A model generated the notes under the pieces. It searched no databases. It had not been told where the DNA came from and worked only from the letters and a program-made list of their open reading frames with translations. Source: Aplectana chamaeleonis (Eukaryota > Nematoda > Chromadorea > Rhabditida > Cosmocercidae). Taken from it: a stretch of 64,000 nucleotides of DNA. Below are positions 1-12,000 of this stretch, one piece after another. The translations under genes were made by a program, and so were the position numbers. How positions within the stretch are numbered: the stretch's first letter is position 1; every line of letters begins with the position of its first letter. The stretch lies in contig JAPDOI010000117.1 of assembly GCA_029168955.1 (NCBI GenBank), positions 1 to 64,000 on the forward strand. Reading direction: 5' to 3'.

Positions 1-200
1 ATTTATTCGATTATCGAGTAATCTGAAAAATCCCTGATTTTTCGATTATTATTCGAGAATCGACTATCCCGAAGAAAAACAGATATTCGATCATTATTCG
101 AAATCGACTATCGAAAAAACAGATACTCGATCATTATTCGAAATCGACTATCCGAAAAAACCTCATATTCGATTATTATTCGGAAGTCGACTATCGACAC
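1..200. repeat. TTCGAA-rich tandem satellite, array 1
   Basis: At least three units of about 44 bp (GAAAAAACAGATATTCGA ... ATTCGAAATCGAC) run in from the window edge. Related to the arrays at 2, 55 and 56 kb. Confidence 0.7.
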
Positions 201-1554
201 TATGCTAACATTCGAACATATTCGATCTTCGAAGATATATCCGAATAATCTAACACAACCTTTACCGGATCATACACATGAATATTTTCGAAGAGGCCAG
301 TGCACCAGCACCAGGATGAGCGGAGTTTCGGGTTTTGCGTTCCGGAAACGCCGCAGTTTCGCGCATTTTTGGCATTCCCTCGTTCCGGCATTCCGAAAAC
401 CGCAAAAAACGCTTTGCGGAATGCGAAAATATCAGGTCATCAGGAGGAAGAAAATATCAGATACTTCTGAAGTTTTTCCGCGTTTTCGCGCCCGATTTCC
501 GAAAACCCGATAAAAAGTTTTAGTTCCGAAACCTGAAAAACCGATTTCCGAAAATTCATATTTTGTTCCGCTCATCCCTGACCAGCAGCACTAGTGTGGT
601 GAGTCGAGGGCTGTGTGCGTAACTGAAATTTTGAAATTTTAGTTGCGTAAATCGTAATTTTCAAATCCTCGTAACCTGCGAATCGCACTTCGTAACTGAT
701 GAGTAATGAGCTCAAACACAGCCTCAAACCTCATTAAACATGGCGAAACGCCTCCCAACTTCCTGGTGCGATGATATGTGTTTCAAAATAAATCTGTTTT
801 CGACGAGTACTTGAAAAAGTGCTTTCATCCGAGCGAATCTCTGGTCCGCAATCGCAGAAACCCGCTATAGCAGCACGCGACACGATGACAATACTGGTGG
901 GACCACGTAGTCTCGGCACGATCAACCTTCTTCGTCCCAGCACACGACTTGATCACATTACGTGCTGCAACAGCGTTTGTCCACAACTGCGGACCGGAAT
1001 TTTCTGGTAAGGGCAATACTGGTCGAAAGTGTAAATCGTCTTCTATCCAACGCTTTTTTCGGTTTTCAGCAAAACTTTGCGGTTTTCAAAGTTGAACCTG
1101 AAATTTGATGGAGATCCAGGGTACCGACTGAGCATTTTTAGCAGCCAAAGCAAAGCCGCTAAAATTGATAGAGGGCAATTGAAATACGACATATGCGCTA
1201 GATCAAAATAAGCGCGGGAATTCTTAATAGAGCGAGATTTTGTATATTTTTGCCCAACCTTTGACAAAGGTGCTTCTATGGCTGTCGACGATGGCTAATT
1301 TGGATTTTTCTTCTTTTTTATCGATTTTTGGAAACGAAATAAAAACGAATAGGTGGCAAAATGAGTAATACTCAAAGGGTGGAGTAAATATCAAATAGCA
1401 GCAAGTTCTGCGGCTCATACTCGTTAGGGCAGACACAATGTCGAAGTAACAAATTCACGAAAAGCGAAAAAGCTAGGAATCACGCCTAATCCAGAAATTC
1501 CGCGAACACTATCCCCAACCCAGACAGTAGCACTAATGGAATCGCTGGCGCGTG
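201..1554. other. Intergenic, no gene seen
   Basis: Unique-looking sequence with GTTCCGGAAAC-type short repeats to about 560. Only short unsupported open frames. Confidence 0.5.
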
Positions 1555-1740
1555 GCGGCCGAACAGCTCCCATCTCGCTATTCGACCGCTATCGTTCTAG
1601 GAGAAAGCGCGTCATTTTCGAATCTATCGCGCCTCTTCACTGTGGACACCCAGCGAAGACGCGCGACGTAGCGTGATCGAGACGTAGGCTGATTATAACA
1701 TCGCGTCGTGACGCGAATGAACTCTGAACGGGGTCTAACG
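1555..1740. mobile_element. Partial inverted copy of the GCGACGCGATG element
   Basis: GCGCGTCATTTTCGAATCTA ... CACTGTGGACACCCAGCGA ... GAACTCTGAACGGGGTCTAA reverse-complements the left third of the element at 4143-4628. Confidence 0.55.
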
Positions 1741-1977
1741 AAACGCCCGCTCGTGACGCGCTGGCGTTGTATGAATAGAACCGCTGTGGGTGGCATCAGA
1801 CTGCTGCTAGTGTAGAAACGATGCGTATCGATTTTGCGTGCCGCCACTCATGAACCCTGCCTGAGCGGAATATTGAAAATATTGAGCAGTTCAAAAGCTT
1901 TCGATGCCATTCTTAAAAACTGCCTCTTCAAAGCTGTAGCGTCGCAAAACTCTGAATTCGGTTGGCCCGTAGTTAGA

Positions 1978-2225
1978 ATTAATTCATTTATTCAGAAATT
2001 ATTCGATTTTCGATATTCATTCATTCGAAATGGAGAATCGAGTATATTCCATTCATTCGTTCACTCGAAAATTTTGAAGTCGAATATATTCCATTCATTC
2101 GTTTATTCGAAAAATTTAAAGTCGAATATATTCATTCATTCGTTTATTCGAAAAATTTGAAGTCGAATTTATTCATTCATTCGTTTATTCGAAAATTTTG
2201 AAGTCGAATATATTCATTCATTCGG
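1978..2225. repeat. TTCGAA-rich tandem satellite, array 2
   Basis: About five units of 41-42 bp (AATATATTCATTCATTCG ... AAGTCG). The long + frame across it is a product of the 42-bp period, which is divisible by three. Confidence 0.8.
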
Positions 2226-3465
2226 TCCGTTTAGTCAAAAAGCACAACTATAGTGCAAACACGTGGGTGTGACGTCACACTGAGTGGGAGGTTATAAGGC
2301 AGAGTTTTCGATGTGAACGGGTCAACTGTGACGTGTCATTGTAGGGTCGGTGAGAGGTTGACACGCGGAGTTCTCGGCATGAATGGGGGAGTTGTCGGTC
2401 CTCACCCGCCCGTGTTTTTCGTTTCGAGCGGCAGCACGCTGCGTGTTCAACTCTTCAACCGGCCACCGACCCCCACGAGTGTGTGAGTAGTTTTAGAGTC
2501 TGCGAGCTGCGGGCAGTGCGGGAACCTGAATCAGGGTTCATCATGAGTCACTGCGTCAAATTGAATCAGGGCACGAATGGCCGTGGAGCGCGGTTTTGTA
2601 TCGGTAGTAATTTTTCAAATCGTTTCTAACTTATCAAGCATTGTTGTACTGGACAACGGTGCTTGATTCTGTGTTTTGGCAAAAAATTGAAAAACATCCT
2701 CAAAACAACAACCGCATATACATAAAGAAGCAAACATCTATTCAGGAAGTGATGTGTAAGTTTTTACTTTCTTTGGTATGCGTGACTTCGTGCACAATTG
2801 TTGTGTGTTGAAACATAGAGCCTAGCTTGCTCTGATGAGTCTGGTCGGAGTAAGCAGCGGAGCGGTCATGAGAAATATTATATTTAACAGTACTAAGGAG
2901 GTTTTGGCATGAAAAGCCCGATAAGCCTAAGACAGCTCGCATGCGATGACGCTGCGAGCACGTAGCTATGTGCTTATACGTCTCGCAGATCGGAGAACTC
3001 TAGATGTCACCTAAGCCGTTTGGACCGGTTCGAGTAAAGGCAGAAACGCCAAGATGTGGATGCGTTTCGATCTGGTCTTCTACGTAAAAATCAAATATTT
3101 TATCGCAGTCAGGGTTCGGCAGGCCCTTGCGCCAATTTTCGATGGAGCTACGACCCCCTTGAAGACCGGAATTCTGGGAAATCTAAAAATTATTAGATCC
3201 CACTCGAGATGAAAATGCTCTAGCCATTTTGAGTGACGTGAAAAAAGTTCCAAACATGAGGTTTCAAAAGATGATTTTTCTATTCCTATCTCATTCTACT
3301 TTACCAAATGGTTTTGGGAAAGTTTCGTTTTCCTCCAAGAATTTTACGACCCCCACCCCAATTTTATCTTTTTCGAAAGTTTTTACGACACTCTCTGCGC
3401 CAAGTCGCAACACAGCGCACCACATTTAACCCTTTTTCCGTTCCTCGGATCTGTTCGAACGGCTT
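2226..3465. other. Intergenic, no gene seen
   Basis: Apart from the Penelope terminal-repeat fragment at 2826-2937 and a G-rich repeat piece at 3290-3440, nothing is recognisable. Confidence 0.5.
2826..2937 (+). repeat. Solo fragment of the Penelope-type terminal repeat
   Basis: The block AAGCAGCGGAGCGGT ... GGCATGA ... GCCCGATAAGCCT has the same order and spacing as 24657-24738 in the Penelope-like terminal repeat, at clearly lower identity. It is probably an older copy; no coding part is nearby. Confidence 0.6.
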
Positions 3466-3969
3466 AAAGCCACAGTCCAGGCTCAGAGTCGAATTTTCGC
3501 TTTTCTTTTTCGTTTTTTTTTTCGATTTTTCGTTTTTCGATCTTGGAGAGCTCCACGCTGATCATAATGATGTCTCCAGAATCGCTAAGAACTCACTACG
3601 AACTGAGTTACGGCTCCTCAAAAATTTAGATTTTGAACTAGTAGAAGCTCGCGGACGAGTTGTCTCGAGCCTGTATTTTCTCGTTATTCGCAGACTTCAT
3701 TATGAAACAGGTCGAAATATAAATCCAGACTGAAAACAAAAGGAAGAATATAGATTTCGAACGAAATCATTCGCACGTCTCTTCCCTATTGAGGTCGGAA
3801 AACTGCCAGTGGGCGTTGCCCATTTTTTCTTCCAAGGGGGCGTGGCCGACTTTTTCCTAGCTTTTTCTCGCTTATTAGAGCGAATGGAGATTTCGCGCTT
3901 GGCAGGGTTGCTATACACGGCGACCGGACCAAGATCTCAAATATACCTCTAAGTTTGGACTGTGCCTTT
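3466..3969. mobile_element. Non-autonomous DNA element, family AAAGNCACAG, copy 1
   Basis: Ends are inverted: AAAGCCACAGTCCAGGCTC on the left and GGACTGTGCCTTT on the right. The interior shares blocks CTCACTACGAA...GAGTTACGGCTCCTC and GGGGGCGTGGCCGACTTTTTCC with the copy at 51 kb. No transposase is present. Confidence 0.7.
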
Positions 3970-4142
3970 GAGCCTTTCTTTATTGCGTTTTATTTTTGAT
4001 CCGTAGCTAACTTATAAGGAACTCTGTGTGCATTCGGAGAGCCAGCTCACTTGCCGCGCCATCGATCGATAAGGACAGTCAATGGATGGCGTGGCAAGCG
4101 AGCGTGCTGGGAGGCGACTACGCACATGGAGGACGACAGCTA

Positions 4143-4628
4143 TAGGGCGGCGTTCAGAGCTCATTCGCGACGCGATGTAACAACCAGCCTACGTACCGAT
4201 CACGCGACGTCGCGTTGCGTCGTCGCTGGGTGTTCACAGTGAAAAGGCGCGATACATTCGAAATGACGCGCAATTCTCCTTCGCGCGACATCCATCGCGT
4301 CGCCTTGCAATACAACGTGACGCGATGGACGTCGTGCGTTGGCAAACTCGTTGCTGCTCTTCTTCACCGTTTTTTCATTAACACAACCAAATCTAACAAT
4401 GAAAGGAATAAAATAATCATATCCAGGATCACATGCACTTAGAAGAACACGAAAAAACTTGGCATTGCTACAAAAGAATTTTCGTCTCTTGTTTACGAGA
4501 AATCGCGTACCTACGCAATTGCGCTTAGTCGCGCAGCGTTCACACCTGAAAACCTGAGCGACGCGATTATTGCGTCGCACTGACATGTGACATCGCGTCG
4601 CCCCGCGAAAGCTCTGGACGCCGCCTAA
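4143..4628. mobile_element. TIR element with GCGACGCGATG motifs
   Basis: The left end TAGGGCGGCGTTCAGAGCTC is mirrored by GAGCTCTGGACGCCGCCTAA-like sequence at 4608-4627, so the TIR is about 40 bp. The interior is full of CGCGTCGC palindromes. No coding capacity. Confidence 0.65.
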
Positions 4629-6074
4629 GACGTAGTTTACACTTTTTGCCTCAGCGCGGGGCAGTGCAATACTGTCATGTCAAAAGGCACGCCACCAGAT
4701 CAATACGGATTGATTTCCCAGCGCGGCGGCGGGAGTATAAACGATGCCAGAGGCTGGTTTCTCACCTTTTCTTGGATCAGGTGATGGTCGGTTGTGGGAG
4801 AAGTATAGCATACATACATCATTTTTGAATTGTACCTGCATCCCTGGGCAAATGAAGGAATGGTCAAGTACCATCTTGGCAACAAATAATGTTCCGAACA
4901 TTCTAATGGGAGGAATCAATAGTGCTGAGGAAATTTCTAGGCGTGCTGCGATCGCGCCTCGGCCTGGCCTTTATAGCGCGGAAATGGCAGGCCGGGGCAT
5001 CACTGCTGGCAGGTGCGGACGCGGTGCCCGCGCCTGTTGTTCGGTGGGCACCCGGCGTGCTGTATCCGAATGTCTGAGGTGTCACGTCAGTGCTGGCCCG
5101 CAACTGCGGTTTGGAATTTCACTTTGATAAGGGCAAGAACGTAGTAGTCTGGCATTTTCAGGTTGGCTGAAATTTTCTCACTAGGTTTCTTAACTTGATG
5201 ATCACGAATATAATATTTTCGCCCGATTCCGGAACGACTGTGGTAGGTTGTGGTAAGTTTGTCGTCATTCGGCAACCGTAACCCGCAGTCATTCTTTGGA
5301 AAGCTGACTAAGGGCTGGCGATGAGCGCCTCCAAAGAACATATTCATTTGGGCAAAGCACCAATCAAATGTGAGACTGTAACTAAACTACCGTGCACCAA
5401 TCGTAATCCTCGTTAAACTAAAAATGTACCGCATTGTCGTGTTCAGCACCCCAGATTCCTACTGCACAAAGTTTGAGCGAAAATTTTAATAACCCTCATT
5501 TTACAGAATCCAGTGCAACCCTGCGAAAGTTTGTTGCGTCAGTGCCGGGAAAATAACCGCAACCTCCGACTGTGCCGCGATAGTTCGCTGTAGTACCGCA
5601 GCGGCTCCGTGATCATCACTCAGCCGAAACAATTCTGATGCAGTGTCTTGAGCCTCGACATCACCGCCATAGTACCGCAGCGTTTCCGCGAGTATGCAAC
5701 AGCGAACCCGCGTGGAGTACGATGTATTGTTCTTTGTGGTAAACCGAAATTGTCGCCGGTTCAATTACCCAAATTTGAGGTACATTCCGTACTTCCTTGG
5801 ACGCAAAACGGCGGTAATCTCTGTTCTTCAGACAGAGCATGTAACATCAGCAGGTGCGCGTTTTTGTTCTTAGCTCCCCCTCTAGTTGAATTACAATTCC
5901 TAATTAGTTTATATGAGATACTCTCCGGAGCCGCGGCGGCACTATCGCGGATCCGCAGCGGCATTGTAGCGCAGTCGCTGCAACTCCGCGATAGCCGGAG
6001 CCGCAGCGACATTTTTTCTTAGAGAATGGCGATGATTCGACGGTGCGTCAAGTAGGTGAACGTTTGCATTTCAG
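4629..6074. other. Upstream region of SRP68
   Basis: Holds the SL1-like site (5758-5779) and GC-rich repeats with TACCGCAGCGG and ACTATCGCGGA motifs at 5570-5690 and 5930-6015. No promoter motif or upstream SRP68 exon could be fixed. Confidence 0.4.
5758..5779 (+). ncRNA. SL1-like spliced-leader sequence followed by a GT donor
   Basis: This 22-nt stretch equals the nematode SL1 leader except at positions 5 (C for T) and 16 (A for G). It contains the core AATTACCCAA and is followed directly by GTAC, as a leader exon would be by its donor. I see no convincing Sm site or SL-RNA stem-loops downstream. It may therefore be a decayed SL RNA gene or a leader copied in by retroposition of a trans-spliced transcript. 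It lies about 295 bp before the first SRP68 exon. Confidence 0.55.
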
Positions 6075-9000
6075 ATGGTCAAGGACGCACAACAGCAGCA
6101 TGGCTTGAGACACTCAGATTACCATAGATATAGGTAACTTTTCAGTCGCTTAGTTTTTAAAGTTTCTAGGTAAATGTACTGTTACAGTTTACTGAAAAAA
6201 TAATATATTTCGCTTTGTTCAGGTCGTACTGTAGCTCGAAATTGAATCGCGTTCGCCATGCCCTGAAGTTTACAAACAGTCATAAGTGCGTGAGACGGCA
6301 CAAAGCAAAGTTTGTCAAGAGGCCTCTGACCGCAATGGACTTTCTCGATGAAAGGCTTGTTTTTAGCTGTATTCATCAAAATTCACCTGATTTCTGGGCA
6401 GCGTTTCTAGTCTTTTATTAATCTTCATTAAGTTGTTCTAGGTTCATCCAACTGGGAGTATTCGAGGCTGAGCGGCGTTGGGCTTCTGCAATGTCCGACA
6501 AAATGGAAATGGAGGACAATCCTGACAAACTACGGAAGAGGCAGTCCATGCGGATGCATATGAAGCGAGCTGTTTACCATGCGACTGCTTTAGAAGCGTT
6601 TGTTAGGAACAGCGGAAAGGTTTTCTGAAATAAAAATCGATTTTTTTTTAGAAATAAGTAGTGGCGCGAGACTGCTTAGGGAACTTCATCTCTTTCATTT
6701 CAGTGCGATGCGCCTACGAAATTGGAAGCGCAGGCATATGCCAATTGGCTTGCTGGTGTGTGTGCATTCGAGTTGCGCAAATGGCCTGAAGCCTTCGAGC
6801 TATTGAAGACTGCTAGAACCGTTTATGAGCGACTAGCCGAAGCCACCCATAACACAACTCTGGCAAACCTATATAAGGCTAGGTGGGTGCATCCGTTTTT
6901 CTGTTAAGAGCATATTCAGGTTTTGTGATGGCAACTAAGCTCAATTTCGAATTGTAAGAAATTCCTCTTTCATTCCAGATGTCGCGAAATCCAACCGCAA
7001 ATTCGTTTGTGTGAGTTCAGTTGCGCAAATGCAACCGCTAAACCTGTCGACGGCATGATGAACGAGCTCATGGAGATTCGTGCACAGGGAACAGACAGTG
7101 AAGCAGTAGATGTGGGTGGTCTTACTTGGATTAATGTCATAGGCTGTTAAGAAAGTCTTTCACCGAATATAATTCAGCCATTTTTCTCTGGCCAGCCTGT
7201 AATCCTTCGATCATGTGTGGTGTACCGAAGCACAACTTTCCCTCTTCTTATAGGCATCGTTTGCGCTGGAAACCTCTTTTTATTTTCAAGGCTCGATTTC
7301 ATAAATGAGCCAGGTAGATCATACCGGTATGCTTCGGAGCGTTAAAAACGTAGGGTTATGAGGTTGGAAGGGATAAGGTTGAGGATCGGCCGCCAGTTCT
7401 CACCGGTCATCTACCCTGTTTTTCATAGAACATTCATGCTACCGTTAAACTACATGAAAAAAAAAACAGTTAAGGCACAAACTTCGCAGAAATCGAAAAC
7501 AATTTTGGCGCGAAATTTAAATTCAATTTAACAGTGCGTTCAGACTGACTTTTCTTGAGAAATGAAGGCTTTTTCATGGGGCCTTTCGACATTTTCGTTA
7601 CTGGAGAGACCAAGCTACACAAAAACATGAAAATATGGAGAATGTTTTGGGTACCCAGTCTTGAAGTGTCCTATCAAAACAAGTTTGGAAAGCTTTCTTC
7701 TTCTTCTTCTTTGCAGCCGCAGGAAGGTTTTTTGTCAAAGGTTCAAGAAACGGGCGACTGAAACCGGATTCGACCACAAATCCATTGTTATCAGAGTGGT
7801 AGGCCTCTTTTGGCAATCAATTAGGTGCTCAGTTGTGTGGCCACGGCTACCACAGTCCGAGCACTCGTCAGGCTTACTGCGATCGATCTTATGCAAGAAT
7901 GACATCAGCATAGGGGAATGACCGCAGCGGAACGAGGCAAGGGTACTTCTAGCCCGCCTACCGAGTTCCATCTCGGTGTTGCTGAGTACGGGTGGTACGA
8001 CCCCCAATATGGGATTGACGGCCATCCTACTCAAGTGATCCCTGACGAACTCGGTGTGCTCCTTAACTGGCAGAATTCGGGCTCCAGCATGAAGATGTTC
8101 CGCTTTTAGCACACCCTGTGGCAATCCGAAGAGCAGCATTTTGGACTCGCTGCATCTTTGTCCTCGATGAATCCGATATTATGTGCTGCCACATCGGTGC
8201 AGCGTACTCCAACGCCGGCTGCAATATTGCCTTGTAGGTGGTCAAAATTGTCTCCTTGCTACTTCCCCACGACGTTCCTCCCAGAGCTTGTAGGATGTTG
8301 AGTTTTGCTTTCACTGTAGCCTGTTTCTGCTGATTATACTTGTGGAACATCAACGAAGGATTCAATACTAGGCCGAGCAGCTTAGGGAAACGTGCAGCAG
8401 GCAGACGAGCGTCTTCCCAATTCACAACGGGGTGAGCGCAGTGTTCCTTTGGGTCAGTGGAGAAAGCTGATACAGATGAATTAGCGGCAGAGACAGTGAG
8501 CATCATATCATCGAGAAAGCTTTCCAGAACGATGAGGTAGCTATTGATCTTGCGTGCAGCTATATTAATGTCTCTGCCTCGGCATAAGATGGTGATGCCA
8601 TCCGCATACACACCGACTTTGATGTCACATGGGACGGGCGAATCTTCCAGACAAAGACTGAACAGAGCAGGCGAGATGACTCCTCCTTGAGGGACACCGG
8701 CAGCGATCGGGATGCTATTAGAGACATGTCCCTGAAACAGCACTTTTGCTCGGCGCCCTTTGAAGAGTGCGGTAATCCATCGCTTCTGCCAAGGCGGGAT
8801 GGTGGACCTCAATAGCTTCTCAGACTGTATGCCCAAGTTGACAGTGTCAAACGCCTTCGTGAGGTCCAGGGCTACTCCAACAGTGCGTTGAGGCTTTCTG
8901 GCGTTAAAGCCATCCAAAACATAGCTCACAATCTCCAGCAGCGCCGTGGTGGTAGAGTGTAATTTGCGGAAACCATGCTGGTGCTGCTGATTGTTATTAT

Positions 9001-12000
9001 GCTCGGCTTTGACGACCAGTTTCTCAGCGACCTTTGCGATTGGTGATAAAAGACTTACTGCCCTGCATCCCTTAGCCGTGCTGCTGCCGATTGTTATTAT
9101 GCTTCCTAAGCGTGGCGGACTTGATATTGTTTGAAAATCTCCCAGAAATACAATTTCTTTCATACCTGTGCATATCTATATATCTGATAAGTGAGGACAT
9201 TCATTTGTCAATTATCGATAGTTTTTTTTTAGAAATGACAAGTGTAAAAATCAAATTTATAAAAAATCTATGAATGGCAAATTAAGTATCTCTAGATGAA
9301 ACATTGTATATGATACTGAATTCGTTGGGTGTGAAAATTGCTGAAATTTTTCATTTGTGAAGATTTTGCGAAAATTGCAAAATTCCTCACGTTGCGAAAA
9401 TTTTCGTGATACCTGTTTTGGTAATATAATCTAGTTTCGAAAGGCTTGGTTGCGTGAATTAAAACACCCTCAAAAGCGCAGTCGAAATTCAGGGGTAACT
9501 TTTGGTGTTATACTCCGGTTGCCGTGTATAGCAATCCTGCCAAGCGCGAAATCCCGCTCAAATACGCAAGAAAAAGCGAGGAAAAAATCGTCCTCGCCCC
9601 AGAAAAGAAAATAGTGGGTAACGCCCACCGACAAGGTTTTGCTCTCAATATGGGACAAGATATGAGATGGATTCTGAGCAAAATCTATGTGTTTCCATCT
9701 GGTGTTCGTTTAGCTTTATATTGTGATTTGCTCCGGAACGATGGCCGCGAATGACGAGAAAAAATAGGCACGAGACAACTGGTCCACGGAACGCTTACTG
9801 TTCGAATTCATGTTTAAGGGGACATAACTCCCATTCATAGTGGGTTCTGAACCATTCTGGATACACCATTGTGAGCAGCGTGAATTTCTCTCCAAGACAA
9901 GGAGAAAGGCGGAAAAACGATTCTGAGGATGGACTGTGCCTTTAATGGATAGAACGAAATACATCTGCAGTTTCCAATACCCAGAACTTGATCACCATTT
10001 TAGTGTGAAGTTCCAAGCAGGCTGAATTCTCGTGAAGCCGTGCACGCCATTATATAGAAGAAGAGCTGTGCTTCCGAGTGGTATACTGCTTTCGATCGAA
10101 GGATTGCTTTCTGATAAGGGAGAATTCACTGACTCATTTTTTTTTGTGCGTACCAACCTAGTACCACACTGCCCATTGCAATTTGGGAATTGCCTCAGTT
10201 CTATTTATTTTCTCGTTTAGCGTCTTATTGCTGAAATGCGCTCGAAGGCGTCATGTAACGATGTGGTCGTAGTTGAATGGGGTGGGTTCAAGTCTACTGT
10301 GGAGGATGAGAAGGCTCGTCAAGTGGTTCAGGGTTGGCGGCAGGTGCACAGTGAACTTGCTCAGTGCCAAAACCCGAAGGAAAGGGTATGGTTTTTTGTT
10401 TAAAATTAGATATATAAGAGTCATCTGCGAAAATTCAGATGGCGCTGTATGAGAAGCAATTGGCTGATACGCGTGATGCGATTGAGCGGATATCAGACCT
10501 TATACGTAGGAAGTCTTCGGATAATGTTGATTCCACGGTACGTTTCAAGTTGTAAGCTTTCATAAAACGGTCTGTGTGAATCTAAATTAATTTAAAGTTC
10601 TTTAGGCTTTACAAACGATTAGGTCATATTTGGAATCTCTCAAAATGTTTGGCACTGCCTCTCGCTACCTGGCCATGATTGAGAATACAAAGTTGGCATC
10701 TTTTGCTGTTATACATTGCAACAGTTCGAATGAAATTCTCTTTTCTAGGGCTGAGAAGAAAACGAAGCCTCAGGATCTCTTGCGTTTGTATGACTCGGTG
10801 ATCGAGGTTTATAAGGAGGTAATCCTATTTTTACTTGTTATGACAATATGCCAAAATGTAGTCGTCCTCGTTTCAGATGCTTCAACTTCCTGGAGTTGAG
10901 TATGATAAAAATCTTACTCAATCTATGCCTGCGAAGATCGAGTATTACAGGGCTTTCAGGTACGATGCTTTTGTTTTGTATGGGAAGTAATACCCGGATA
11001 GCAAGGACGTCCAAGTTACATAAAGTTCTGTTTTGAGCCGCTCTTGGTTTTCTCATCGGCTTGCGGCCAGGGTCAGGTTTGCCGTTGTTTCAGACCTCGC
11101 CGAAGCTACGGCCTCTTTCCTTATTACTGAAATTTTTGGAAAATTCTCTTGATTTCTCCTCCTGAACGTTTCAATTTCTTTAGCCGATAATTTCACAATC
11201 GATTGCCTCCACTATTTTTCATTCTTAAGCAGTGATTGTCACGACCCCCTTGCGTCACCCGTCGTCTCACGAAATAAGATTTTCTTGACCGTGGTTGCGT
11301 TTGGCACAGTTGCTGTGGCTGCGAGCTGCATGATTCACAGCCGCATAAGGCGGCTCGACTCACCGATTTATTCGACCGACCAGCTTCAAACGCAGTCCTT
11401 CCATTTGTCGCTGTTCCACTTTTTGGCCAAGTGTTTTAAATCCTCCTTCACCACATCCGTCTAAAACTTTCGCCTACGTCCTGGCAGCCGTTTCGAGACT
11501 ACTTGAAGGCATTCTTAGAGCGTTTTTAATAAGACGGTTTAGCCTTCTTCTTCTTCTTCGTCTGCAGCCTCGAAGCGGTTTTTTCTCATATGTTTAGGAA
11601 CCGGGCGATCATTGCAGGATCCGTCCAAAGGCCCATTTTCGTTAGAGTAGTAGGTATCTTTGGGCGCTTGAATAATTGCGCAGTGTCGTGTCCGGGAACC
11701 ACCGCAGTTCGAGCATGCGTCAGGTTGGCTGCTGTCATTTTTATCGACGTGAGACATAAGCAGTGTAGAGTGACCGCAGCGCAGCAAGGCAAGAGCACAT
11801 CTGGCTTGTCTGCCGAGTGGCGACTCGGAATTGCGACCTTAGGGGGGGGGGCACTTCTCCCCGACTAGGGTTCACAGCCGCCTTCTCTAGATATCCTCGA
11901 ACGAACTGGGTGTGCTCCTCACGCAGAAGACGGAGCCTTTCCATGCTGGGGTCGGCCCATCTCTGTACATCTGCTTTACGAGGAGCGTCTGCGAACGGCG

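Noticed and set aside
10692..10748. Reading SRP68 exon 8 straight through
   Set aside because: Possible in frame, but removing this 57-bp stretch with its strong TTTTCTAG acceptor gives the better fit to the family (NTK-AEKKTKPQDLL). I kept it as an intron, not certain.
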